A DNA stretch of 64,000 bases from NCBI GenBank assembly GCA_002356515.1, contig AP017605.1, positions 4,473,001-4,537,000 of the forward strand, in the 5' to 3' direction. The translations under genes and the position numbers were made by a program. The DNA comes from Mesorhizobium loti (GTDB taxonomy: Bacteria; Pseudomonadota; Alphaproteobacteria; Rhizobiales; Rhizobiaceae). Positions 55,062-64,000 of the stretch are shown here, piece by piece (position 1 is the stretch's first letter; each line of letters starts with the position of its first letter). The notes beneath the pieces were generated by a model. That model had not been told where the DNA came from. It saw only the letters and a program-made list of their open reading frames with translations, and did not search any database.

Positions 55062-55498
55062 GTCGGGAACTCCATGATGGCAAGGATAGCGAAGCCGAGC
55101 CCGATCAGCAGGCACAGCGGCGAATAGTAACGCACATCGAGCCGCGCGAAAGGCTGCTCGGGCGCCAGCCGCCGCCACCACGGCGTGAAGCCGGCAATGC
55201 CGCGTCCCAGGAACACCAGTCCGATGAGCAGCGAGGTGGCTGCAAGGCCCTCCTTGGGGAAGGGCGAGGCAAAGAAGCCGATGAGCGCCAGCGGCCAGAG
55301 CGTCGCCAGGCCAAGGCAGGCGGCAACGGCGAAACTGGCGAAGGGCGTCGGCATCTCATCGACGCCGCGAAAGCCGACGACGGCGCGGGCGCAGGACGCC
55401 GCATCGCTGCCCGGCCAGATGCCGCCGATGCCCCAATAGACATGCAGCGCCGTGATCAGCAGCAGGACGAAGGAGAGGACAAAGGCGAGGGCGATCAT
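55058..55498 (-). CDS. DUF3995 family membrane protein
   Basis: 146 residues from ATG 55498; a longer frame on this strand runs antisense/out of frame through ureF and is not real. Four hydrophobic helices (about 1-20, 50-75, 80-105, 122-143). The motif [16 protein letters not shown] near 15-30 is typical of DUF3995. Function unknown. It overlaps ureF by 4 bases upstream and ureG by 4 downstream, so it is built into the urease operon and may aid nickel, urea or ammonium movement; that is inference. Confidence 0.82.
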   Translation of the reverse strand: MIALAFVLSFVLLLITALHVYWGIGGIWPGSDAASCARAVVGFRGVDEMPTPFASFAVAACLGLATLWPLALIGFFASPFPKEGLAATSLLIGLVFLGRGIAGFTPWWRRLAPEQPFARLDVRYYSPLCLLIGLGFAILAIMEFPT

Positions 55499-56166
55499 GA
55501 ACGGAACAGCCGCGAATATTGCGTTTCGTGCCTCATCGCCATGACATCGGAGACGAAGGCGCAGCCGCCGAGATCGTCCACTGTCGAACGGGACGCGCGG
55601 TCGGCGGTCGAGAGCGCCAGCGGCTCGAAACCGGCCAGCAGCGTGGTGGCCTCGCTCTGGCCGACGACACCCAGCCTGATCGCCGCCTGGACGAGGTTGG
55701 AGAAGAAGGCTTGCAGGAAGGCGGACAGCGCGTCCTGCAGCGCGATACCGTTGCCGCCGGCAATGGCGCCGACGACGACGCAATAGGCGCATTCGGCCGG
55801 CAAGCGTTCCAGCACAGGATTGGGCCAGGCGGCGGCCGCTTTCAGGAAGGCGGCACCTTGCAGCATGGTCTCGGTATGGCGTTCCCGCGATCCGGCGAGC
55901 GCCTCGGCCAGTGCGGCCATTTCTTCGAGATCGCCGGAGTTGCGGGCGCGGCGCCAGCTCTCGGAAAACAGCACGGCATCGTTCCAGCCCGAGCCCATCT
56001 CGACCAGCGTTCCCAACCAGTTGGCCAGGCTCCCGGCATCGGCAACCAGCCCGTCATGCACCGCCCGTTCGAGACCGTGGCTGTAGGCAAAGCCGCCGAC
56101 CGGAAAGGCCGGCGACAGCCACGCCATCAGCCGCAGCAGGGCGATGTTCGAGGGCTGGTCAGTCAT
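55495..56166 (-). CDS. ureF: Urease accessory protein UreF
   Basis: 223 residues from ATG 56166; in-frame upstream starts lie inside ureE and encode Thr/Arg runs from its His-tail region. Family features: [32 protein letters not shown] near 10-40 and [22 protein letters not shown]. UreF binds UreD and gates UreG GTPase during Ni insertion. The start overlaps the ureE end by 8 bases. Confidence 0.95.
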   Translation of the reverse strand: MTDQPSNIALLRLMAWLSPAFPVGGFAYSHGLERAVHDGLVADAGSLANWLGTLVEMGSGWNDAVLFSESWRRARNSGDLEEMAALAEALAGSRERHTETMLQGAAFLKAAAAWPNPVLERLPAECAYCVVVGAIAGGNGIALQDALSAFLQAFFSNLVQAAIRLGVVGQSEATTLLAGFEPLALSTADRASRSTVDDLGGCAFVSDVMAMRHETQYSRLFRS

Positions 56167-56755
56167 GATCGTGATGATGGCCGTCGTGAGAATGGCTGTG
56201 CGAATGGGAATGCGATTCGCTGTGCGCGTGCGAATGCGCTTCCGCGTGGCTGTGCGCATGGCCGTGATCATGGCCATGTCCACCGCCATGCCCGGAATAG
56301 GCGCCGCGCACCGGCTTGAACGGTTCGGAAACCTCGCGCACCGTGGCGCCGAGCCCCTCCAGCATCGCCTTGATGACGTGGTCGCGCAGGATGACGATGC
56401 GATCCGCCTCGATGCCCGCGGCGAGATGGCGGTTGCCGATATGCCAGGCCAACTCGGTCAGATGCACGGCGTCGCGGGCGCGGATGTCGTAGACCTCTTC
56501 GGGCGCGGCCAGGATCTCGATGTGGCGGCCGTCCTCCAGCACCAGCCGGTCACCGTCGTTCAGGGCGACGGGCTCGGGCAGGTCGACCAGTACCTTGCTG
56601 CCGTCGGACAATTCGATGGCGCGGCGGCGCAGATGCCGCTCGTCGTGAGGGAGAACCGCTTGGCCGGAGGGCGCTGTGGATCCCACACTGCCAGCGGGCA
56701 GCACGGAGACGGCGCGCGGGAATTTGGTGAAGTCGGTGTTGAGGTTGAGCTTCAT
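56159..56755 (-). CDS. ureE: Urease accessory nickel metallochaperone UreE with His-rich tail
   Basis: 198 residues. N-terminal and central UreE domains with conserved HIGNRH (105-110), the Ni-binding His105/His110 region. The C-terminal tail from residue 156 holds 19 histidines in 43 residues, with HSHSHSH runs, for nickel storage. It hands Ni2+ to UreG. The start overlaps the GST gene end by 4 bases. Confidence 0.96.
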   Translation of the reverse strand: MKLNLNTDFTKFPRAVSVLPAGSVGSTAPSGQAVLPHDERHLRRRAIELSDGSKVLVDLPEPVALNDGDRLVLEDGRHIEILAAPEEVYDIRARDAVHLTELAWHIGNRHLAAGIEADRIVILRDHVIKAMLEGLGATVREVSEPFKPVRGAYSGHGGGHGHDHGHAHSHAEAHSHAHSESHSHSHSHSHDGHHHDHD

Positions 56756-57357
56756 TTCAAGGAGCCTCCGTTGGCTTGTGCCCGCGCACGGGCGGGCCGC
56801 GCCAGAACGCGGTCGAAATAGGCGTTGACGCGGTCGGACTCGATCGGGAATTTGCCGGCGCGGGCCCAGCCGCCCATGTCGCCGAGCAGCACGTCGACGG
56901 CGGAAAACCGGTCGCCGAGCGCAAACGGCCTGTCGCCCAGCCGGCGGTCCAGCGCCTTGGCCTCCGAGGCGAAATCATAGGCCGCAGCAGGGCCGACATC
57001 GACCCGAACCTCCTTCGGCAGCAGGAAGCGGTGGCGCAATTTGTTCCACAGCGGCGCCTCGAACTCGCTCTGGGCAAAATGCATCCAGGAATCCATCTCG
57101 GCACGGCCGGCGACTCCTGGGCTGGCGCCCATCCCTTTGTCGGCGTGCTTGTCGGCCAGGTAGACGCAGATCGCCGCCGAATCCGTCACCGTCAGCTCGC
57201 CATCGATGAGAACTGGCACCTTGCCCGATGGGTTGAGCGCATAGGCTTCCGGCGAGCGCAGTTTGACTTCGACGAATTCGTAGGGCTGCCCGAGTTCCTC
57301 GAGCATCCAGAGAACCCGGCTGACCCGGGATCCCCGTGATCCGACGGCTTTGTACAT
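56752..57357 (-). CDS. Glutathione S-transferase family protein in the urease cluster
   Basis: 201 residues from ATG 57357 ([23 protein letters not shown], family-typical). An ATG at 57405 overlaps the upstream stop by 4 bases and would add 16 non-family residues; it remains possible. Thioredoxin-like N-domain with [30 protein letters not shown] near 44-73 (cis-Pro, Ser glutathione contacts), then an alpha-helical C-domain ending [18 protein letters not shown]. Role in urease assembly unknown; it may handle thiols or nickel stress. Confidence 0.87.
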   Translation of the reverse strand: MYKAVGSRGSRVSRVLWMLEELGQPYEFVEVKLRSPEAYALNPSGKVPVLIDGELTVTDSAAICVYLADKHADKGMGASPGVAGRAEMDSWMHFAQSEFEAPLWNKLRHRFLLPKEVRVDVGPAAAYDFASEAKALDRRLGDRPFALGDRFSAVDVLLGDMGGWARAGKFPIESDRVNAYFDRVLARPARARAQANGGSLK

Positions 57358-57401
57358 GGTTGAACCCTGCCCTTCCCCAGACTCTAGACCATCCGCCATA
57401 G

Positions 57402-57995
57402 TCATACGATCGTGTCGAAGAGCCGCAGGATGAACGATATCTGGTAGATCAGCGCCGCCGCGACGAAGCCGATGTGGAAGCGGCGGTCGCGCACCAGGAT
57501 CGCAGCGATGCACAGCACCACGAAGACCGGCGTGCGGAAAAGATATTCGTTGCCGAAGCGGGCGAAATGCTCAGGCCCTTTCAGCAATGTATCGACCACG
57601 TCGAGCAGGTAGGTCGCCGCCAGCAGGCCGAAGAACCAGCCGCGCCGCGAATAGAAGAAATCCTCGTAGCTGGTGTAGTCCAGCATGGAGTCGGGGAACA
57701 GCAGCGCGCACAGCAGGAACAGCGTGATCGCGTAGAAGATGATGAACAGGTATTTGCCGAAGGTCCAGGTCTCGATGGCGTAGAGGCCGAACTCCCACCA
57801 CCAGAAGTGCACCAGCATCAACAGCACCGAGGCGACCCAGGCCAGATGCACGGGATAGAGCCGGTATTGGCCCGGATGCTGGACGATGCGCGCCACCCCC
57901 GACAGCAGGCGGGCAACACCAAGCCCGATCACCATGCCCATGACGATGCGGATATGCGGGAAAATGTCGTGGGGTGAGGCGAGTTCGGTGGCCAT
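57402..57995 (-). CDS. Hypothetical membrane protein in the urease cluster
   Basis: 197 residues, about six hydrophobic helices: IRIVMGMVIGLGVARLLSGVARIV, HLAWVASVLLMLVHFWWWEFGL, YLFIIFYAITLFLLCALLF, then FFGLLAATYLLDVV, VFVVLCIAAILV and FVAAALIYQISFIL. Trp/Phe-rich and neutral. No recognised motif. It lies 80 bases after ureC and overlaps the GST gene region, so it is likely co-transcribed with the urease accessory genes. Confidence 0.72.
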   Translation of the reverse strand: MATELASPHDIFPHIRIVMGMVIGLGVARLLSGVARIVQHPGQYRLYPVHLAWVASVLLMLVHFWWWEFGLYAIETWTFGKYLFIIFYAITLFLLCALLFPDSMLDYTSYEDFFYSRRGWFFGLLAATYLLDVVDTLLKGPEHFARFGNEYLFRTPVFVVLCIAAILVRDRRFHIGFVAAALIYQISFILRLFDTIV

Positions 57996-58075
57996 GCCTG
58001 ATCATGATGCGTTTCTGCTCGGCCGCATATTGCGGCCTATGCATGCCAGCCGCAACGGAATTTGGCCGGCCGACC

Positions 58076-59788
<1,713 letters not shown>

Positions 59789-59955
59789 CAGCGATTGCTC
59801 CCGAAATGCGGTGTGGTTGAAGCGAGGCTGCACATTGCCGCCATCCAATGGTCACGCAATGACCCGCTCGGCGACACCTTCTGATCCCATTTGGCGGTTG
59901 AGGTTGGCAGGTCACCCCAAAACGACCGTTTGCCAAATCGATGGAAGGAAAATCC

Positions 59956-60333
59956 ATGCGCAAAACGATAATTCTTGCAGCCGCCGCCAGCCTGGTGCTG
60001 GCCGGTGCCGCCAGTGCCCAGCAACAACCCGCTCCGGCCGCGCCTGCCCCGAAGGCGACGACACCCACCCCCGGCGGTCAGCAGGCCGCGCCGGCGATCC
60101 AGAGCGTCAACATTGTCGACATCACCGAGCTGCCGAAGGACACCCAGACGCAGGTCAATCAGGTGATCGCCCAGCGCGGTGACGCCGGTCTGCAGAAACT
60201 GCGCAGCTCGATCGACGCCACCCCCAAGGTGAAGTCTGCCCTCGAGGCCAAGGGAATGACCTCGGCGCAGGTGGTCGCGGCCAGCATGGAGCCCAATGGC
60301 GCGCTGACCTTGATCACCAAGAAGGCCAGCTGA
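59956..60333 (+). CDS. Small exported protein of unknown function
   Basis: 125 residues from ATG 59956 (GGAAGGAAA upstream). Signal peptide MRKTIILAAAASLVLAGAASAQ, a Pro/Ala/Gln-rich linker, then a folded-looking C-terminal half (VNIVDITELPKDTQTQVNQVIAQ to ALTLITKKAS) of about 75 residues. No family recognised. It is on the opposite strand to, and inside, the urease cluster, divergent from ureC. Probably periplasmic. Confidence 0.75.
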   Translation: MRKTIILAAAASLVLAGAASAQQQPAPAAPAPKATTPTPGGQQAAPAIQSVNIVDITELPKDTQTQVNQVIAQRGDAGLQKLRSSIDATPKVKSALEAKGMTSAQVVAASMEPNGALTLITKKAS

Positions 60334-60447
60334 GGACGCAGCTCGGCGGGCCGGTACCCGGTCCGCCGACTGAATCGTGAAGGGAACCGTGGCAGGGCTG
60401 GAGTCGTTTCGCTTCCTGATTGTTGATACAAACTGCGAAAGCGAACG

Positions 60448-60942
60448 ATGAACTCCACCACCTTGGCCGACGCCCGATGGCTGCATGCCATTGCGGCGGC
60501 CGTGTTTCTGGCCGCGAGCTCCCCCCAGGCAGCGCTGAACGCGCAGGGTCTTGAAAGCCCGGAGACCGTCGACCGGATCGTCGGCTCGCAAGTCAACGAG
60601 GAACAGGCCAACACAACAGCTGAAATCGGAAAAGTCAGTTCCGCGATCGACCGTACGCGCGAAAACATCAGCACGGTGCGCAAGACTTCCAAGCTCGATA
60701 CGGTCGATATCGTTTTCCTGACTGACGCGGCACGCAGCGAAGGCGGCCCGCCGCCGGCCATCGAGAACAAGGTCCGGCAGCACAAGGAAGATGTCGCGGA
60801 ACTGCGCAAGGAGATCGAGGCCAACGCCCTGCTCTACAACGCGATCGATTCGCGGCGGCTGGCTGCGCAGGACGTCCTCGCCGTCGAGTTCGACGATCCC
60901 GGAAAGATCGTCATCTATGCGGCCGCCAAGCCGTCGAACTGA
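60448..60942 (+). CDS. Putative exported protein of unknown function
   Basis: 164 residues from ATG 60448, with a signal-like hydrophobic stretch at 12-30 (LHAIAAAVFLAASSPQAALNA). The rest is helical and charged (VNEEQANTTAEIGKVSSAIDRTRENISTVRKTSK and NKVRQHKEDVAELRKEIEANALLYN). No family recognised. It follows the gene at 59956 by 114 bases on the same strand and converges on ureB with 68 bases between ends. Confidence 0.65.
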   Translation: MNSTTLADARWLHAIAAAVFLAASSPQAALNAQGLESPETVDRIVGSQVNEEQANTTAEIGKVSSAIDRTRENISTVRKTSKLDTVDIVFLTDAARSEGGPPPAIENKVRQHKEDVAELRKEIEANALLYNAIDSRRLAAQDVLAVEFDDPGKIVIYAAAKPSN

Positions 60943-61010
60943 GTCGAAAGCACTGCTTGCCGCAAAGCCGGTTACCATCCTTGCGCGATGCACATGAGAC
61001 GCCACCGGTC

Positions 61011-61316
61011 TCACAGCTTGCCCATCACCTTCTGCTGGAATCCGTAGACCTCGCGCTTGCCGCCGAGCGGCACCAGTGTGACGTCGCGCTCCTGGCCCGG
61101 CTCGAAGCGCATGGCGGTGCCGGCGGCAATGTCGAGACGCATGCCGCGCGCCTGTTCGCGGTCGAACTTCAGCCCCTCATTGGTTTCGAAGAAATGGTAG
61201 TGGCTGCCGACCTGGATCGGCCGGTCGCCGCTGTTGGCGACTTTCAGGGTGACGGTCGGCAGGCCCTTGTTGAGCTCGATGTCGCCTTGGACGGAGATGA
61301 TTTCGCCGGGGATCAT
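61011..61316 (-). CDS. ureB: Urease subunit beta
   Basis: 101 residues. Typical beta-subunit: [53 protein letters not shown] and the [36 protein letters not shown] segment. It is six bases downstream of ureJ and is the last gene before the opposite-strand pair that separates it from ureC. Confidence 0.97.
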   Translation of the reverse strand: MIPGEIISVQGDIELNKGLPTVTLKVANSGDRPIQVGSHYHFFETNEGLKFDREQARGMRLDIAAGTAMRFEPGQERDVTLVPLGGKREVYGFQQKVMGKL

Positions 61317-61322
61317 CTGGGA

Positions 61323-61910
61323 TCACACGACGCCGAAGGCGAGGCCGACGCCGATCGCCGCGCAGGCCGCACCGGCGGCGCGGGCCAGACCCCGGAACCT
61401 CATGCCAAGGCTCAGCCCCGCGGCGATGCCGACGGCATGCAGCAGCACGGTGGCGACGGCGAAGCCGGCCATGTATTCGAGCCCGCCTGCATTTTCCGGC
61501 ACTTCGGTGCCATGCGCGTGGCCGTGGAACAGCGCGAACAGGCCGATAATGGCAACGCCGGCCGAAACCGGCAGATCGACCGCCAGCGCCACCAGCAATC
61601 CGAGCGCCACGACGGAGGCCAGTATGCCCGGCTCGACCAAGGGCACCGCCACATGCGCCATGCCAAGGGCCGCGCCGCCCAGCATCACACCGACAAAGGC
61701 GGCCGGCCACGCCCAGATCGCCCGGCCGCCCTTGAGGGCGGCCCACAGGCCAACGGCGGCCATCACGGTCATATGATCAAGGCCGGACACGGGATGCATG
61801 AAGCCGGCTGTGAAGGACGAGGTGGTGCCGACGCCGACATGGGCGTAGGCAGGCATGGCCGCGGCCAGAAACAGGATGGCCGAGAGGGACAGTCGTTTGG
61901 CAGGGAGCAT
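61323..61910 (-). CDS. ureJ: HupE/UreJ family protein (nickel uptake)
   Basis: 195 residues with a signal peptide and six or seven helices. The N-terminal motif HPVSGLDHMTVMAAVGLWA near 38-57 (HPxSGxDH) is the HupE/UreJ nickel-transport signature, and HGHAHG lies in a loop near 109-114. UreJ/HupE proteins mediate nickel diffusion in Rhizobium. It sits between ureB and DUF1272, as in other rhizobia. Confidence 0.93.
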   Translation of the reverse strand: MLPAKRLSLSAILFLAAAMPAYAHVGVGTTSSFTAGFMHPVSGLDHMTVMAAVGLWAALKGGRAIWAWPAAFVGVMLGGAALGMAHVAVPLVEPGILASVVALGLLVALAVDLPVSAGVAIIGLFALFHGHAHGTEVPENAGGLEYMAGFAVATVLLHAVGIAAGLSLGMRFRGLARAAGAACAAIGVGLAFGVV

Positions 61911-61944
61911 TTCTATTTGCCTTCCGTTTCCGGTGTCACGGTGT

Positions 61945-62199
61945 TCACGCGGCCTTGCGCGGGCCGCAGCCCTCGGCCTTGAGGATGCGCTTGGTCGAAG
62001 CCGGATATTTCTTCAGCATCGCGGCAGGACGGATCGGCCGGGCCGAAAAATTGCCACCGCAATTGGGGCAGACGCCGCCCAGCACGGTTTCAACGCAATC
62101 GGCACAGAAGGTGCATTCGAAGGTGCAGATCAGCGCATCCGCCGCCTCGGGCGGCAGATCCTTGTCGCAGCACTCGCAGTTTGGGCGCAGCTCGAGCAT
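61945..62199 (-). CDS. DUF1272 family cysteine-rich protein
   Basis: 84 residues, with cysteine pairs in NCECCDKDLP, CTFECTFCADCVETVLGGVCPNCGG (about eight cysteines in 45 residues), suggesting a zinc-ribbon or small metal-binding fold. DUF1272 by length and pattern. Position between ureA and ureJ suggests a metal-handling or regulatory role in urease biosynthesis, which is inference. Confidence 0.88.
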   Translation of the reverse strand: MLELRPNCECCDKDLPPEAADALICTFECTFCADCVETVLGGVCPNCGGNFSARPIRPAAMLKKYPASTKRILKAEGCGPRKAA

Positions 62200-62209
62200 C
62201 TCTGCCTCC

Positions 62210-62512
62210 TCACCTGATGGGCTCGTGCACGGTCACCAGCTTGGTACCGTCGGGGAAGGTCGCTTCCACCTGCACGTCATGGATCATCTCGGCGATGCCC
62301 TGCATCACCTGCGCACGGGTGACGACATGGGCGCCGGCCTCCATCAGTTCGGCGACCGGGCGGCCGTCGCGGGCGCCCTCGACGACGAAATCGGTGATCA
62401 GCGCGATAGCTTCCGGATGGTTCAGCTTGACGCCGCGCTCCAGCCGCTTGCGCGCCACGATCGCCGCCATGGCGATCAGCAGCTTGTCTTTTTCCCTTGG
62501 CGTCAGGTTCAT
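62210..62512 (-). CDS. ureA: Urease subunit gamma
   Basis: 100 residues from ATG 62512; longer frame overlaps ureD and is not family-like. Standard gamma-subunit: [57 protein letters not shown] and [32 protein letters not shown]. It lies 28 bases after ureD. Confidence 0.98.
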   Translation of the reverse strand: MNLTPREKDKLLIAMAAIVARKRLERGVKLNHPEAIALITDFVVEGARDGRPVAELMEAGAHVVTRAQVMQGIAEMIHDVQVEATFPDGTKLVTVHEPIR

Positions 62513-62540
62513 GCGGTTTCCAAAGATGAGGCAGACAGGA

Positions 62541-63383
62541 TCACAGTGACCATAATTTGGGCAGCCCCGCCTTTCCGTTGAGCAATCCGACGAGCGGAAC
62601 CAGCCGCTGGCGCAGTTGGTAGCCGTCCTCGGCGTAAAGCCTCGCAAGAAGCTTGCCAGATGCTCTCACGCTCCAGGCGCTGGCACCGCCCTGGTCGCCA
62701 ACGATCTCCCGGACCGGATCGAGCAGAGCTTCGGCCCGTGACGACACCAGCAGCAGCGTTGCCACCGCGATCGCGCCGCCGCCGGCCGCCGGACGTGCCA
62801 GGGCGCCAGTGATATCGGGTCCGATGCGGAAATCCTCGGCATGGATGAGCAAACCATCCTGGCGAACACGCCAGCGGTCGCGGAAAGTGCCTTGCGCGGC
62901 GCGTTCGCCCATGGCCAGGCGGCCGAAGACGGTGGCCTCCAGCACCAGCGCCTCGGCCCCCACGGCAAGCTCGACATCCAATGTGCGGGCAAAGGCCGCC
63001 CGGTCAAAGACGATGGTCTCCTGCGGCAGCCAGGCGATGCGGCCGTTCTCGCCGACGCTCAGCCTGACCCGCACCTCGGCCTGGTCGGATGCGGCGCGGT
63101 AAACCTTCTCGCAGGCCTGCGTCGTTATCGACGCCGAGGCTTCCGTGCCGACATCCACATCCCAGCCGATGCGGTCGCCGCCGGTCAGTCCACCGGCGGT
63201 GTTGATCAGCACCGCCTCCAGCGGGTCGGCCGGAACGGCCGGCAGCCTTATCTTGGCGGAACCGTCCTGATAGAGACGCCGCAGCCGCGTGCGGCCGTCC
63301 GCGCTGGCGCAGCCCAGCTGCGCCAGACCCGCAACGCGCTGGGCCAAAGGGGCCGAAAACTTGGTATATTCGATCGTATCCAC
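62541..63383 (-). CDS. ureD: Urease accessory protein UreD
   Basis: 280 residues. Family elements: [21 protein letters not shown] near 30-50, [21 protein letters not shown] near 59-79, [20 protein letters not shown] and [22 protein letters not shown]. UreD forms the scaffold for apo-urease, UreF and UreG during activation. It is the first gene of the minus-strand urease cluster, divergent from the acyl carrier protein gene. Confidence 0.97.
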   Translation of the reverse strand: MDTIEYTKFSAPLAQRVAGLAQLGCASADGRTRLRRLYQDGSAKIRLPAVPADPLEAVLINTAGGLTGGDRIGWDVDVGTEASASITTQACEKVYRAASDQAEVRVRLSVGENGRIAWLPQETIVFDRAAFARTLDVELAVGAEALVLEATVFGRLAMGERAAQGTFRDRWRVRQDGLLIHAEDFRIGPDITGALARPAAGGGAIAVATLLLVSSRAEALLDPVREIVGDQGGASAWSVRASGKLLARLYAEDGYQLRQRLVPLVGLLNGKAGLPKLWSL

Positions 63384-63585
63384 GCCGTCAGGTTAAGCAC
63401 TGCGGCGGTTTTGTCGATATATAGCTTGTTGCTTGATGGCGTTTCCGTTTCTATAGAGGGAGCCACCTCGGTACGGTCAGGCGATGCTTGGCGGGGGTAG
63501 AAGGCGATGATCGCGGCCTGATATCGAGGACAAGAAGGCGCTGTTCAGTTGGCGTCGGGAAACGACAAAGTGGGGAAGAGACCGA
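63384..63585. other. Divergent promoter region, ureD versus NodF-like gene
   Basis: 202 bases without a gene. An AT-rich stretch TTGTCGATATATAGCTTGTT lies near 63412-63431 and probably serves ureD. A GGGGAAGAG ribosome-binding site precedes the acyl-carrier-protein ATG. No nod-box-like sequence was found. Confidence 0.5.
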
Positions 63586-63840
63586 ATGGCTGACCAACTG
63601 GCAACGGATATCATCGAAAAGATCAAGGCCCATGCCGAGCCGGGCGGTGAAGAAATCACCACCAGCACCGAATTGACGTCGCTGGGCATCCATTCGCTGG
63701 AGTTGACGGAGATCATCTTCGACCTCGAGGAGCAGTATGGCATCGAGATCGAGATGAACACCGTCGATGCCTGGAGCAATCTGAAGAATGTTGGCGACAT
63801 GGTCGAGGCCGTTCGCGCGCTGATCGCGAAAAAAGCCTGA
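63586..63840 (+). CDS. NodF-like acyl carrier protein
   Basis: 84 residues. The 4'-phosphopantetheine site is Ser37 in [10 protein letters not shown]; the residue before the Ser is His where most carriers have Asp. Regions [10 protein letters not shown] and [26 protein letters not shown] match my memory of NodF strongly, more than AcpP or AcpXL. The next gene, after 4 bases, starts with a NodE-like ketoacyl synthase. Together they should make a special fatty acyl chain, for lipid A, surface lipid or a Nod-factor-like product. Confidence 0.87.
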   Translation: MADQLATDIIEKIKAHAEPGGEEITTSTELTSLGIHSLELTEIIFDLEEQYGIEIEMNTVDAWSNLKNVGDMVEAVRALIAKKA

Positions 63841-63844
63841 CCGA

Positions 63845-64000
63845 ATGCTGAAACGCGTCGTCATTACCGGCATTGGCGGGCTGTGCGGACTTGGCGTCGA
63901 TGCGCCGGCCATCTGGGCCGAAATGCGGGCCGGCCGTTCGGCCATCGGCCCGATCGACAATCCCTTCCTGCATGACCTGAAGGTCAAGACCGGCTGCGAG
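63845..64000 (+). CDS. NodE/FabF-like beta-ketoacyl-ACP synthase (N-terminal part)
   Basis: Open from ATG 63845 to the window end; 52 residues seen. The start [34 protein letters not shown] is the ketoacyl synthase N-terminal strand and helix. GGLCGLG rather than the FabF-usual GALTPLG is NodE-like from memory. It lies 4 bases after the NodF-like gene and will be co-translated with it. The catalytic Cys and His residues are beyond the window. Confidence 0.85.
   Translation, partial: MLKRVVITGIGGLCGLGVDAPAIWAEMRAGRSAIGPIDNPFLHDLKVKTGCE

Noticed and set aside
56159..56290. Frameshift or assembly fault suggested by the Thr/Arg and His repeats at the ureE-ureF junction
   Set aside because: Both frames remain open and the His-rich text is a normal UreE tail; the Thr/Arg text is only the same DNA in the ureF frame.
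63384..63585. Nod box ahead of the NodF-like gene
   Set aside because: I looked for paired ATC-N9-GAT type repeats and found no convincing match.

Overview
The window is high-GC DNA with the gene density, codon use and gene families of a rhizobial alphaproteobacterium. The closest match from memory is Mesorhizobium: a urease cluster with HupE/UreJ, Smo-type polyol transport, a NodF/NodE-like pair, DUF6481 and DUF1127-like small proteins, and a rhizobial intergenic palindrome. I see no rRNA, tRNA, CRISPR array or intact insertion sequence. It reads as chromosome with two short accessory-looking insertions. The genus is inferred from gene content, not tested.

Layout, left to right. Positions 1-6.2 kb are housekeeping and accessory metabolism: the end of an SMR transporter, DUF6481, two luciferase-like monooxygenases, an AI-2E type permease, arylamine N-acetyltransferase and an inositol-monophosphatase-family enzyme. 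Positions 6.26-7.9 kb hold a convergent pair, a three-Cys-motif Gp37/Gp68 (DUF5131) protein and its partner TcmP, with codon use unlike the surroundings. Positions 7.9-15.1 kb (minus strand) are a tightly coupled operon: FAD subunit, fused [2Fe-2S]/molybdopterin hydroxylase, a 6-hydroxynicotinate-reductase-like protein, a UPF0280 (ApbE-superfamily) protein, a PF06684 protein and a MarR regulator. Nicotinamidase PncA is divergent from it and PncB lies further on (24.2-25.5 kb). Between them are a NhaD/CitMHS-like antiporter, a branched-chain-type ABC transporter (livFGMH plus a Tat-exported binding protein) and a large membrane protein.

Positions 25.6-30.1 kb carry a LysR regulator, an agmatinase-family ureohydrolase and a polar-amino-acid ABC transporter with no ATPase gene. 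Positions 30.1-33.2 kb are a small block of different base composition (PAP2 phosphatase, lipid kinase, metallophosphoesterase). A MATE exporter follows.

Positions 34.9-54.3 kb are a polyol catabolism region. An AraC regulator precedes a plus-strand operon (binding protein, two permeases, xylitol/sorbitol-type dehydrogenase, ATPase). This converges on a minus-strand operon (SmoE-F-G-K transporter, SmoS dehydrogenase, mannitol dehydrogenase, HAD phosphatase, FGGY kinase). A SorC-type regulator (SmoC-like), a LysR regulator, a HAD hydrolase and a class II aldolase complete it. The logic is uptake of sorbitol, mannitol or xylitol, oxidation to ketoses, then phosphorylation. A recurrent CAATT-centred palindrome ahead of smoE and smoC is a candidate SmoC operator.

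Positions 54.4-63.4 kb (minus strand) are the urease cluster ureD-A-(DUF1272)-J-B ... C-(membrane protein)-(GST)-E-F-(DUF3995)-G, split between ureB and ureC by two plus-strand genes for small exported proteins. The window ends in a NodF-like acyl carrier protein and the start of a NodE-like ketoacyl synthase. The observations most worth following up are the DUF5131/TcmP pair, a possible dedicated flavinylation partnership in the molybdenum-hydroxylase operon, the candidate SmoC operators, the split urease operon and the NodFE-like pair.
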